From the NCBI GenBank assembly GCA_933228675.1, contig OW121744.1:114723600-114787599 (forward strand): 64,000 bases of DNA, given 5' to 3'. A model generated the notes under the pieces. The model saw only the letters and a program-made list of their open reading frames with translations, searched no databases and was not told the origin of the DNA. Shown one piece after another: positions 23,001-32,100 of this stretch. Position 1 is the stretch's first letter. Every line of letters begins with the position of its first letter. The position numbers and the translations under genes are program-made. Source of the stretch: Stomorhina lunata. Its lineage: Eukaryota; Arthropoda; Insecta; Diptera; Rhiniidae.

Positions 23001-25931
23001 GCTCTATTGGATCGTCATCAGAATGAAAAGGTTTTGAGTTCGGTTAGCATTAAACCCTATGCAGCCTTGTCCCAAGAGCCACCATCACGTTCGGATATAA
23101 TTTTCACCCATAAATATGGTGCCAACATCATGCAAGCCTTAATCGATAGCATGGCTTTGTCGGATAAAGTCGATTCTTTGGCTTCCAGTTACAATACGGC
23201 AGCTTTGCTAATTGTCGAAATGGCTTGCGGCGAAACGGTGCAGGAATTTTTGTTATTTATTTTGGGGTAAGCTTTTAAATTCTATAAGATTCAAAATTTA
23301 ACTTATTTTAATACTTTTATTTCTTTAGTATACAACAAGTAGCTGTTACCACGGAAAGTTTAGGCGACATTCACAAATGTTCCCTATACTCGATTTCCAT
23401 TGCTTTGTTAACCTTAACGGCCCGTGTTACCTGCATTAACAATTTACTCGAATATGCTCAGAAAATCATAGAAGATCGTAAACACGATGCCCCTTACTTC
23501 CTACCACCACTTTTGGATCCCAAGAAATCCAGTAATAAATACAATTTAAATGTACCCCAATTGGCTATTGACAAAATGGCCTTGGCCGAATGTTTACAAA
23601 ATGCTGGCATGGATTTCAATCGCTTGCAAACTGGTCTGCCCTATGCCCTCAATCAAGCCGATAATCCGGGACATAGACATTCATGGGTAGAGTCCGTGAG
23701 TAATAATATGACTCATAGGAATAGTTCAGCAGATTTGACGGCCTACAATGCGGATGCTGATAGTATTAGCAGTTCACCGGGAGTGTCAAAGGTAAGAGTT
23801 TAGAATATTTAAAAATTTCACCAAAACATAATTCAATATCATTGTGATTTTTCGCCATTATTTCCACAAATTCAGTTTTTGATCAAAATGCTATTTTCTA
23901 CCAAAAATTTGACTTGATAACAAAATTCTTCGTTGTCAAAAATTCGATTTTCCAAAAAAAACTAAAATATTTAAATTTTCACCAAAAAATTTAAATTTTC
24001 ACCACAAAATTCAAATTTTTACCAAAAAGTTCAGTTTTACCAAAAAATTCAAATTTTTACAAAAGAATTAAATTTTGTACAAAAAAACCGAATTTTCACA
24101 AAAAAAATTAAATTTTCGCAAAAAAATTTAATTTAAAAAAAAATAACTTTTACAAAAAAATCAAATTTTTACACAAAAATTTAAATTTTTACTAAAAATT
24201 TAAATTTCTACTAAAAATTCCATTTTGTGCAAAAAACCGAATTTTCATAAAAATATTAAATTTGCATAAAAAAATCTAATTTTTACAAAAAAAAATCAAA
24301 ATACAAAAAATTCAAATTTTCACAAAAAAAAATTCTCCAAAAAAAAAACTAAAAAACAGAATTTTTACAAAAAAAGCTTCATTTTTACAAAAAATTTTAT
24401 TTTACAAAAAAAAAATAATTTTCGAAAAAAAAATTTAATTTTTACAAAAAAAAATCAAAATTATAAAAAATCAAATTTTCACAAAAAAAATTAAATTTTC
24501 TCTAAAAAAACCGAATTTTTACAAAAAAAAACTTAATTTAAAAAAAAAATTTATTTTTACAAATAAAAAAAAAATTTTGTCCAAAAAAAATCAAATATTG
24601 CACAAAAAGTTATACTTTTTGAAATAAAACTGTACTTCTTGGCAACATGTTGTTAACGTGAGCAACATGTTTTTAAACCATAACAAAATGTTTGGCAAAT
24701 TTGTTTCTTTTAAGTAGAAATAGAAATCAAATATGAATTCAAATTAAGAAAAAACTTATTTTGAAATTATAAAATTGTTTTCGCAACCACTTATTATTCT
24801 GGGCAACATGTTGCTAACGTAAACAACATGTTTATAAACCATATATACATGTTTAGCAGATTTCTTTCTATATTAAGTAGAAATCAAATTTGAATTCAAA
24901 TTAAAAAAATTTATTTCGAAATAAAAATATTATGTTTGTTCCCGTACTCTAACGAAACTACCCGTACAAAATTTTCAATACAAATTGTTGTTTTTTGGAT
25001 AATTTCTGACAACTTCGGACTGTTTTGGGTTGTTTCGTTAGAGTACGGGAACAAACATATTAATTTTAAAATGTTGATAAACCATTTTTATTTTACTGCA
25101 ACATTTCATTAACGTGAAAAACATGTTTATAGACTATAGAAAAATGTTTAGCAAATTTTTTCCCCAATTTACTTGAAATAAGCTGTGAATTCGAATTTAA
25201 TGAAGTTTAGAAATAAGAACATATTCTTCACAATATATCTATAAACCTTAGCGACATGTTTAGCCACTTCTTTACAACTTGAATGTAGAAAACCTAAAAT
25301 GTTTCAAAAAGTTTAGAAATATTTGTAAACAATAGCAATATCTTAGCAAAATCTTTCTTATTTTCAAGAATTATCAAAATATAGTTCTGATAAAATAAAA
25401 TGAAATAAACTTTTAAAGCATAGCAACATGTTTAGCAACATTTTTCAATTTTTAAGCAAAAATATTGTTTTAAAAATTTAATTTAAATTTTTACTACCCA
25501 TCAAAAATTGTAGCTCTACTTTTCACCACAAAATCGTACATATTTTCACTGATAAATTATTTCTTTTAGAAAACTTTGGCCCCTGAATATACCGTTGATG
25601 CCATGAAACGCTATTTGGCCGAGCCTTCGGAATCGGTCAAGCGAGAGCAGCAGGAAAAACAAATGCAAATAGTGCGCACTTTCCGAGAAAGCGATTTTGA
25701 AGATCTTATGAAACGCACTGAACCCAAGGTATTATTTGCCTTTAATAAATTTTAAATAAAATTTTTTATTTAATTCTATTTGTCTCCCCTTTTTAGCATG
25801 ATGTCATTCAAAACCGCTTAAATGATTTATTCAATTCATTAGCCATCGATAACAAAACCACCCAAAATACTTCATCGACTACCGAAAAACCGATTTATGA
25901 AACCAACTTCCCCGAATTATTTTACTATTAG
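11039..25931 (+). CDS. stmA: EFR3 / rolling blackout homologue (whole gene, short form)
   Basis: Coding exons: 11039-11045, 14195-14399, 16241-16394, 20663-20914, 21561-21691, 22403-23266, 23329-23791, 25570-25728, 25797-25931. All junctions are GT/AG and in phase; the sum is 2370 bases, giving 789 aa, near the usual 800-830 aa. Recognisable blocks are the N-terminal CCGCCSALRPRYKRLVDNIF, a FVKFANINEDTPSYHRRYDF block after residue 122, and helical repeats through residue 690. Family knowledge: EFR3 is palmitoylated on N-terminal cysteines and anchors PI 4-kinase type III alpha with TTC7 at the plasma membrane; in Drosophila it is needed for synaptic transmission and phototransduction. Introns of 0.6-4.3 kb are largely tandem repeats and transposon debris. 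The gene is tail to tail with gcl. Confidence 0.93.
11557..12705. repeat. 11-bp minisatellite TTCTAGTTCAG, about 100 copies
   Basis: A very homogeneous array of TTCTAGTTCAG lies inside the first stmA intron of the short form. Near 11650-11694 it is interrupted by a short non-array segment reading TCCCTATGCTCCATTGGGAG, also seen at about 29676 and, diverged or inverted, near 50265 and 17795. The reverse complement of a one-base variant of this unit recurs in another stmA intron (21715-22310). Confidence 0.95.
12722..13165. repeat. 31-bp minisatellite, about 14 diverged copies
   Basis: The unit is CTAAGACTATCGCCAAC plus TTTTCTATAGAAAA. The 17-bp partner is related to CCAAGGCTTACGCCAAC of the 9490 array, so the two are probably one family split by about 2.1 kb that contains a stmA exon. 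Units are more diverged than at 9490. Confidence 0.9.
13166..14194. other. Remainder of stmA first intron
   Basis: No independent gene is supported. A frame beginning with ATG at 14095 runs into the stmA exon through the pyrimidine-rich tract. I treat it as intronic because the TTTTATCTTATTAG acceptor at 14194 gives the family-like N-terminus. Confidence 0.5.
14195..14399 (+). CDS. stmA: stmA coding exon 2 (Cys-rich anchor and SALRPRYKRLVDNIF block)
   Basis: The acceptor is TTATTAG|GT and the donor is ACAA|GTAAGT. The exon encodes C-C-G-C-C followed by SALRPRYKRLVDNIFP and YSLGAPDKLDRIGEYLYQKA, which align with the N-terminus of animal EFR3. The cysteines are the expected palmitoylation sites. 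The exon ends in phase 2. Confidence 0.92.
14690..16078. repeat. Palindrome-rich repeat TTATAATGCATT in a stmA intron
   Basis: About 1.4 kb of diverged 10-12 bp units built from GCATTATAACG, ATTATAATGC and TTATAATGCGAT. Most combinations can self-pair (TTATAATGCATTATAA is a full palindrome). The repeat fills most of the 1.84-kb intron 14400-16240. Confidence 0.88.
16241..16394 (+). CDS. stmA: stmA coding exon 3
   Basis: The acceptor TTTTTTTAAG|A completes the split Lys codon and the donor is TTCG|GTAAGT. It encodes FVEIAMEAMDILLQACHAQT and a following segment with FVESFLRMVQKLLED, matching helical repeats of the EFR3 N-terminal half. Length and phase agree with the flanking exons. Confidence 0.92.
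16395..17780. other. Left part of a large stmA intron, no gene seen
   Basis: The intron runs 16395-20662. In this first part I see only A+T-rich sequence with no recognisable element. Transposon debris begins near 17.8 kb. Confidence 0.45.
17900..18480. repeat. 312-bp tandem duplication of transposon-like DNA
   Basis: Two copies repeat at about 312-bp spacing: GAATGTTCTGAAAA at 18111 and 18423, and TTTGC[A/T]TGATTTACTT at 18001 and 18314. Each has a GC-richer motif (CGTACCGGAACGG at about 17920; a diverged TCTTAGGATTCCGA at about 18242) related to motifs near 31.0, 34.55 and 57.28 kb. It lies in a stmA intron. Confidence 0.75.
18560..19015 (+). mobile_element. Degenerate LINE tail fragments
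   Basis: The segment ending GGGGCCATCCCCTGAGTG, CGATCC, AAATAAAAAAA resembles the better-preserved LINE tail at 37140-37206, which ends GGTGTCATTCCCTGAATGC and an A-rich tail. Translation upstream of the tail still shows a SSQMYKTLLPL-like string corresponding to KSNVHKHYS of the other copy. Sequence from 18746 onward looks like another broken reverse-transcriptase-type piece (NRATRLSLTMSLDRKLFFARH). No intact frame remains. Confidence 0.6.
19000..20092 (-). mobile_element. Copy of the AACAAGTAAGAAAGT repeat family, minus orientation
   Basis: Read on the minus strand it begins near 20092 with AAACAAGTAAGAAAGTGCTA and GGTCAAGCCCAACC, passes TGGTGAAGGG-type sequence, and ends near 19000 with a CCACCTAT-like terminus. 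The same landmarks occur on the plus strand at 50802 and 55065, including GTACTTTGATTA and TTTATGGAACCT-like segments. No transposase frame is seen, so it is probably non-autonomous. It lies in a stmA intron. Confidence 0.65.
20663..20914 (+). CDS. stmA: stmA coding exon 4
   Basis: The acceptor TATCTTTTGCAG and donor ATGCAG|GTGAGA bound 84 complete codons. It encodes FVKFANINEDTPSYHRRYDF, then SSMCHGNNDNIELRD, GIKGLQGVIRKTV and MEKIVPSLLFNMQ. This is one of the most conserved blocks of EFR3 proteins. Confidence 0.95.
21561..21691 (+). CDS. stmA: stmA coding exon 5
   Basis: The acceptor TTTTTCATTTAG and donor CTAAC|GTAAGT bound 131 bases, ending in phase 2. It encodes a variable linker (SGDLTPVEDATNVTPP) followed by LAEEVLRELVGRASFGHIRS, matching the LLGRA-F-N family segment. 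Confidence 0.92.
21715..22310. repeat. Intronic 11-12 bp repeats GAACAGAACTA and AACAGAATCAAG
   Basis: The left part is CTAGAACAGAA-type 11-bp units, the reverse complement of the 11557-12705 unit with one base changed. From about 21905 it becomes 12-bp AACAGAATCAAG units. The array nearly fills the 711-bp intron 21692-22402 and produces a spurious Leu/Ile-rich frame on the minus strand. Confidence 0.9.
22403..23266 (+). CDS. stmA: stmA coding exon 6 (largest exon)
   Basis: The acceptor CTCTCTTCTTCCAG and donor TTGG|GGTAAGC region give 864 bases ending in phase 2. It encodes HLDRHELWVPNTFAIHTFRI, the IQPQYSYTVVETLMQHLD block, GPSALDIINNLLTHLR, and HHPDYQKIEIMLFIMN, all matching helical repeats of the EFR3 core. 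Codon use is richer in GC at third positions than surrounding DNA. Confidence 0.95.
23329..23791 (+). CDS. stmA: stmA coding exon 7
   Basis: It follows a 62-bp intron (acceptor TTTATTTCTTTAG, donor AAAG|GTAAGA). It encodes the C-terminal helical segment with KCSLYSISIALLTLTARVTC and the family motif DAPYFLPPLLD, followed by a serine-rich stretch. It ends on a whole codon. Confidence 0.95.
23800..24625. repeat. A-rich degenerate 15-20 bp repeats in a stmA intron
   Basis: Long run of CAAAAAAATTAAATTTT-like units with CACCAAAAAATT variants at the left end. Units are too diverged for a fixed period. It lies in the 1.78-kb intron 23792-25569. Confidence 0.7.
24640..25450. repeat. CAACATGTTG-rich dispersed repeat, left block
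   Basis: The words GCAACATGTTG, AACATGTTTATAAACC and AACATGTTTAGCAA recur every 50-150 bp. The same words recur beyond the gene end at 26450-27930. The block is interrupted by the short inverted-repeat element at 24933-25057. Confidence 0.7.
24933..25057. mobile_element. 125-bp terminal-inverted-repeat element (MITE-like)
   Basis: The left end TGTTTGTTCCCGTACTCTAA with following CGAAAC is mirrored exactly at the right end (GTTTCG, TTAGAGTACGGGAACAAACA). The arms are at least 26 bp. A TA dinucleotide flanks each side (24931-24932 and 25058-25059), as expected for a Tc1/mariner-type target duplication. There is no coding capacity. Confidence 0.85.
25570..25728 (+). CDS. stmA: stmA coding exon 8
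   Basis: The acceptor TTATTTCTTTTAG and donor CCAAG|GTATTA bound 53 codons. It encodes YTVDAMKRYLAEPSESVKRE, a charged helix, and VRTFRESDFEDLMKRTEPK, matching the EFR3 C-terminal charged region that ends in a KFQKAPFEEI-like block. Confidence 0.9.
25797..25931 (+). CDS. stmA: stmA last coding exon
   Basis: After a 68-bp intron (acceptor CTCCCCTTTTTAG), the exon encodes a tail ending PIYETNFPELFYY and a TAG stop at 25929-25931. Vertebrate EFR3 proteins end in a comparable V-Y-E-M-F-P-D-L motif, supporting the reading frame to the very end. Confidence 0.92.
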   Translation, partial: HDVIQNRLNDLFNSLAIDNKTTQNTSSTTEKPIYETNFPELFYY

Positions 25932-26330
25932 GTTTTTCAAGAATTTTTTTATTTAGTTATAAATATTAGAAAAAAAATTGGCTTGTTATAAATTATATTA
26001 ATCAATCCCTTTGAGATAACAATTAAATTGTTATTTTATTCCTATTATATTAAATATATCTACTATAACTAAAAGATATTATTTAGATTTTTTGTAATTT
26101 AAAATTTTTTTGTTTGTTTTATAATTTAAGGCGCAAATATTTTAGATACTTCAGAGATATACTAATTTTTGTTTTAAATGTGTAATTTTTTGTTTCTAAT
26201 TGTTGTTTTTTATACTTTTATGTTTTTTCCTACAAACTTGTGTAATTTAATTGAAAGGTATTAAGGTGTTGAAATATTTATTTAACGAATTTTTTTATTT
26301 TACTCTTCTAAACTGTTTTGAAATTTATTT

Positions 26331-26336
26331 AATAAA
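26331..26336 (+). terminator. stmA: Candidate stmA polyadenylation signal
   Basis: AATAAA lies 400 bases after the stmA stop, followed by an A-run and then T/GT-rich sequence. It is the first exact hexamer downstream on the plus strand. Confidence 0.55.
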
Positions 26337-26449
26337 AAAAAAAACAAGAAACCCTAAAAATTGCGTTTTTATTGTTATTTGTAAGAGAATTTTGGATGAA
26401 TTTCAAATAAATACAAACTTAAAGTGATCTTTTAATTTTGAATTCCAAA

Positions 26450-27930
26450 TTTGGATAACTTATAGACATGTTGATCTTTATAGACATTTTGATCCTTGCA
26501 ACATGTTGAGAGAATCTTAAAACATGTTTTTAGACAATAGCAACATGTTTTTAAACAATAGCAACATGCTTAGCAGAATTTATTTGTTTTTGTTATTTAT
26601 TGTTTATAAACATGTTAATATGTTGGCAACATGTTTAGAGAAGCTTATAGTATAGAAGAAATAGCAGAAATATGTTCATGTCAAATACGCATCCCGATGA
26701 AATGTGTTAATAACATTTAGAAAAAGAACTTAATAGATGTACCCAACATCTTTAAATTGATATCAAATGCGATTACTAATGAAAAGTTTTAATTATAAAG
26801 TAAAAAACTATTTTCTTCAACATGATGCGAACGTTTACAACATGTTGATAGAGAATAGCAACATGTTTATCAAACATTGTTCATATTTTTAATAAATAAT
26901 AATAATACATTTTCTGTTGAAAATTTTTTATTTTGAAATTATAAAACATTCTTTGCAACATGTTGCGGGGCTTTAGAGCCTGTTTATAAATCTGAAACTT
27001 TTTTGAAGGATATGTACATCATGTTTATAAACCATTATTACATTTAACGAACATTTTTTCCATCTTTAAATATGAAAATGTTAATAATAAAATAGTAAAA
27101 AATTATTTGCAACATGTTTCAGGAAGCTTTTGACTTGTTTATAGTAAATAGTAACATACAAACTCTGTTTATATTTTGAAAAATGTTTGTCTGAAAAATG
27201 TTTACTTCGAAATAATTAAACATTCTTTGCAACATGTTGCGAGAGTTTATAGCCTGTTTATTCAACAGAAACGTTTTTGAAAGATATGCACAACATGTTT
27301 ATTAACCACTATAAAATGTTAATAATGAAATAATAAAAATCCTTGGCAACATGTTGCTTTTGACTTGTTTATAGAAAATAGTACCACACTTTTTTCATAT
27401 TTTCAAAAACGTTTTTATTTTTAAATATTTATTTCGAAATAATTAAACATTCTTTGCAACATGTTGCGAGTGTTTATATGTCCGAAACATTTTTAAAAGA
27501 TGTTTATAAACCATAAAGACATGTTTATCAACTCCTTTCTATTAATAAATGGAAAGTGTTTATTAATGAAAAGTTTTAATTAAGAAACAATAAAATATTC
27601 ATCGCAACATGTTGCTATTACTTTACAACATGTCTGTAGATAACAGCAACATATTTAGCAAAATTGTACATGTTTTTTAAATTAATATCAATGCAAATCC
27701 TGGTGAAATGTCTTAATATAGAAGAAACATTCTTTGCAACAAGTTATTATTATCATCAACATGTTTAGCAACATTTCCACTGGTTTTTATCTGTATATGG
27801 TTACTATAGTTTGTTCTAAAATAATAGATAAAAATGATTAAATTCTTCAAGAGCGAATACACTAAAACTTAAACCTTAAACATGTTTCAAAAACTTCGCT
27901 ACATGTTTCCTAAACATAGCAACATGTTTA
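26450..27930. repeat. CAACATGTTG-rich dispersed repeat, right block
   Basis: Many copies of GCAACATGTTGC and AACATGTTTATA are spaced irregularly. Longer recurring modules include ATTCTTTGCAACATGTTGCG followed by a TTTATAGCCTGTTTAT segment (about 26950, 27225 and, diverged, 27450). It lies between the 3' ends of stmA and gcl. Confidence 0.75.
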
Positions 27931-28483
27931 GCAACATTTGTCCCATTAACTTTTTCATTCAAATTAAACGTTTTTTTTTTAATTTTAATAGATATTTGTT
28001 CGAAATAACAAATCAAAGTTTTCTTTATTCGAAAAATTCACACTCATCTCAATTCATAAAAAATTTATAAGTTTTGTATGTAATTTAAAATGTATATGGT
28101 ATGTTTTTTCTTTCTTTTATATATAAAAAATGAACAGAAATTTCATTATTTTAGTTTTGGAATATTATAAACTATATAAAAAATACAAAAACTTAAAAAC
28201 TAAATATAGTATAGAGTAAATTTGTTGCTTTTGAATAAGAAAATTCAATTGACCAAAAAAAATAACGAATTAAATTCAAAATATTAAGTTATTTTATACA
28301 AAATTCAAAATATTTTTTAGTAAGAAAAAGTAAAAAGAAATGCGAAAGCAAATTGTAAATTGCGAGCATTTGTTTATAAAGAATAGATATTAACAATCAA
28401 AATATTAATGCATAATTAAGTATAACAAATTATATATAGCTAATATTTACACAAAAAGAGTTTACAAAAAATATTAAAAAGTA
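27931..28483. other. Intergenic, gcl 3' side
   Basis: A+T-rich DNA without recognisable coding or repeat structure, leading into the probable gcl 3' UTR. Confidence 0.4.
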
Positions 28484-28489
28484 TTTATT
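28484..28489 (-). terminator. gcl: Candidate gcl polyadenylation signal
   Basis: TTTATT on the plus strand reads AATAAA on the minus strand, about 175 bases past the gcl stop codon. No other exact hexamer lies closer. Confidence 0.45.
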
Positions 28490-28664
28490 AAATGAAAAGT
28501 AAGAAAAAAAATAAATAACAAATTTGGAATCAATCCCAAATAGTTTTGCTCAAAATCTTAAATTAACGACAGTGCATTTTAACACTTATGGCGGTTTCAA
28601 TAGTATCAATATCACACAGCACCATTTTATGAGTAAAATTTTATGATAACCCCCTAAAAAGACT

Positions 28665-29100
28665 TTACAAAAAGTCTGTTGATGAAAATGAAGAGCCTGA
28701 AACTGTCGAGGAAGTTGATATGGTGGATGTAGCCGAAGCTGAACGATGTGTAGAATGGGGCCTTACTAGAGCATTATTCGGTGGTGAGGGTGGTACTACA
28801 CAAACAGCTGGCTCATCTAGGCAATTATTAGTGGGTGTAGCGGCTCTTTCACAATTTGCACCAATTTCCGATATAGGCACTGAGGCATTAGCAAATTCAT
28901 CACATATAAGATTTTCTTTGAATGTTTGTGGGGTGGGTGGTACAACCAATATATTTACGGAAATCAAGAGAGGATGTACCAATTTGGTATCCATTACCAT
29001 TAGGGTAATTTCTTCGTTTTTCTCCAAACACAAGGAAGTTATATCGGATTTTTGGGTAAATGTTGGTTGACGCTGAGAGTTGATGGAAGTAACAGAAGCT
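28665..29100 (-). CDS. gcl: gcl exon 5 (C-terminus and stop)
   Basis: The acceptor TTTTCACCTTCCAG precedes 29100. It encodes ASVTSINSQRQPTFTQKSDI, then SLCLEKNEEITLMVMDTKLV and LLISVNILVVPP, all family-like, followed by a low-complexity tail ending SFSSTDFL. The open frame on the opposite strand here is an antisense shadow. Confidence 0.92.
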
Positions 29101-32100
29101 CTGGAAGGTGAAAATTAAGTTAATACAATTTTAAATATTTGTATAGTTAAAACTAGTTACATGGGGCCTTAATCTGTAATTACATACGAAAGAAAAGCCT
29201 TTAGTTTTTATATTAATAACACATTGCGATTGGAAAAGTTTTCTTTCGAATCGAATTACAGAGCAAGTCCCCAGTTCATTACTATTTGATTCATATTGCC
29301 TAAAAGTATGCTTCATTTTAAAAACTTACCTAATCATAAATTGCCTTTTCGTTTGCAAACTTAACAAACGTTCGTGTTCATTACGATGATGTCTTCGTAT
29401 ACTGAGTACTCGTGAATCGGCTATAAGTATTAGATCCAAACCAAAATTAAAACCAGTCCATCGCCATTTTTGATAACCCGGTTCAAGCAATATGCGTCCA
29501 CATCGCATACAGTTCTCATAGAATGTATCAGGCTCCAGATTTTGTGGTCTAAAAAAATAAATTTTATGAAACTAATTCTTTTAAGAAATAATTTAGCAAA
29601 TAAATTTTGATTAAAACTTTTTGTAGAGTTCGAACATATTTTTCATCGGATAGGGCCTCAAGATATATGGTTGAGGCCCTATGCTCCATTGGGAGTCAAT
29701 GATGACAGAAGAAGAACCATATATCTGAACTTACCCAAACCATTAATTTGTCATATAAACACGATGTTTACAAAAGGGGTCTAAAATGTGCCTTTTTCAG
29801 TCATAGGGAATTTATTTTAAAATTGGTGTGATCGTAAAATGGGTGTGTCCCTAAATGTGGTGTGGTGTACGTCCAATATAATCTGTCACATCTAAAGAAC
29901 TTTAAATGATAAAATCACCAAATTTTGTTGCAGTAAATTTACGAAAAATGAAATATATAAAAATGGGCATATTATTCATATTCATTAAAGTGGGCATGGC
30001 ATCTTCCTTTTAATGTTAATAAATAATAAGGCATATCTAAATAAATATATAATAGCCGGAACTATCGAATTTGATAAGGCTATATGATATTTTGCAGTTT
30101 TACAACATAATAACTACTAGCAAGAGTGGGCGTGGCAACTTTTCTAATAGTCAGAATATCAGCAAAGAGTGGTCAGGGCTTCTTTAAAAAAAAAAGGAAT
30201 TCCTCCCAAGGGCGTTTTGTTATAAATACTAGCAGATAGATACAAAAAAATGGGTAAAATTCGAAAAGTGGGCGTGGCATTTTTAATACAAATTAGCAAA
30301 ACTAAAAAACTTTAATAGTAAGAATCACTAAATTCTGTAATTATACAAAATATTATAGAACGAGTGCGTGTTTATATTTTTTTATATTTTTTTCCTAAAA
30401 AAAAATATAATGAAAAAGCTAAAATTAGAAAAAAAACGGAAACCCCTAATGGTACAAGAGGACGTCCGAAACTGAATTTCTAAAATATGCTCGGTCTTCG
30501 ACCTTAATTGGTTGTAAATATAAAGTCAGATCTAAAAAAGTTATAATAGACAATTTGTATTAGGCAGGTTAAGAAAAGTGGGCGTGGCATTATCACACAA
30601 TATTTTTGTGTATAGAAAACTATAATTAGTAGAGCTACTATGTCTGGAGAAGTAGCCAAGACCACGGGGTTTTAACAAGTTCTTAAAGAAAAATAACTAG
30701 AGCCAATTGAATAGAGTAATAAAATAAAAATTTATTCAGAAATTCTACAAAAGATTAACAAAATAAGTCAAAATATATAAAATTAACAAAATAAAGGAAC
30801 ACATAGAGACTAAAAATAACTCCAAATCTTAGAAAAGTACCCAGGAAAAATTGCAAGAGTTTCATAATTAGTTCTAGAATATATCGAAAGAGTCAAAACT
30901 ACTTCTGGTAAGTTTTAAATAATTTGAAACATTTCTGAAACTGTTTTATTTGTCCATGTTTTTCTTTTTTCTTAAAGCAGACGTGGCAGTCCTTGGTCGA
31001 AATCCTAAGATTTTCGAGTCGTTCCGGTACCAAGAACCAACTGCTGTGGAAACATTCCAAAGTAATTTTTGTTGGTTCTAAGAAAATAGCCGTGAGGAGG
31101 ATTTAATTATGAGGATGTTAGAGAGAAATCAGAAATCTTTTTCTAAGTTTTAGAACTAATATATTTTAATCATTTCTACATTTTTCCTGGGTAAATATAC
31201 TTCATTTAATTTAAGACTAGTGGGTATTTAAATCTTTGGTTGTAATTCTAAAAATGTAGTCGTATACTTCAGATATTTTTTAAACAAATTATAATTTTGT
31301 CTTTGGCTGTTTGATCAGTTTGATAACAATAAAGATGATTTAATTACAATGTAATTTAGTTGCAAAAAGTTTTTTTTGTAAGTTTTAAACAAATTTGCCT
31401 TTGCTTCTTGTACTCACCCCTCTTCTGGCAAATGATCCACTTTGAGTATGGAATTCCAATGACTCAGAACATGATGATGTAGCCATTCTTTGGGTATAAT
31501 ATTGTCATTAAGTACAATTTTCAAATCCATATGATGATTGGTTAAGTATTGTGTGCGTAAGGCCAGAAAAGGTTTCAAATATTGCTGACCATCTGGTGTG
31601 GAGAGAAATGAACGTTTCTCGCGGCGGCTCGAAAAATATTGTTGTATAACATCACCCGAAGTTGAGGGAGTATTGCTTTCCGAGGGTGTCTGAGAATTTG
31701 AAGAAGATGAAGCGGAAGAGGATAATAATGTTGACAAAGTACCATTGGCATTGTTACTATTTTCCATTTGCTGTTGCTGATATTGCATTTGAAGTTCCTG
31801 TTGATGTTGGGGATTTTCGGGATCATAGTTGGGATTTAATCTTAAATAAATCCATGTGCGCAGCAGAGTGTACAGGGAAAATTCTGTTTGCATTACATAA
31901 AGATCGGGACTAGAAATCAAAGCAGTCATTAGTTCTATACTAATTTGTCTCAACAAATTGGGATATTTTGTGTAAATGCATAGGAGATTTGTCTCCAACC
32001 AGGCAAATGTGGATTTTTTGACATTTTGACAGCCATACTGACAGGCAGCCTCGTGATAATTAATAGCAGTTTCGGCATTAATTGTCTCAATCATAACTTC

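Noticed and set aside
28720..29070. Plus-strand frame of 116 codons
   Set aside because: It is antisense to the last gcl exon, whose protein is conserved and in phase with the rest of the gene.
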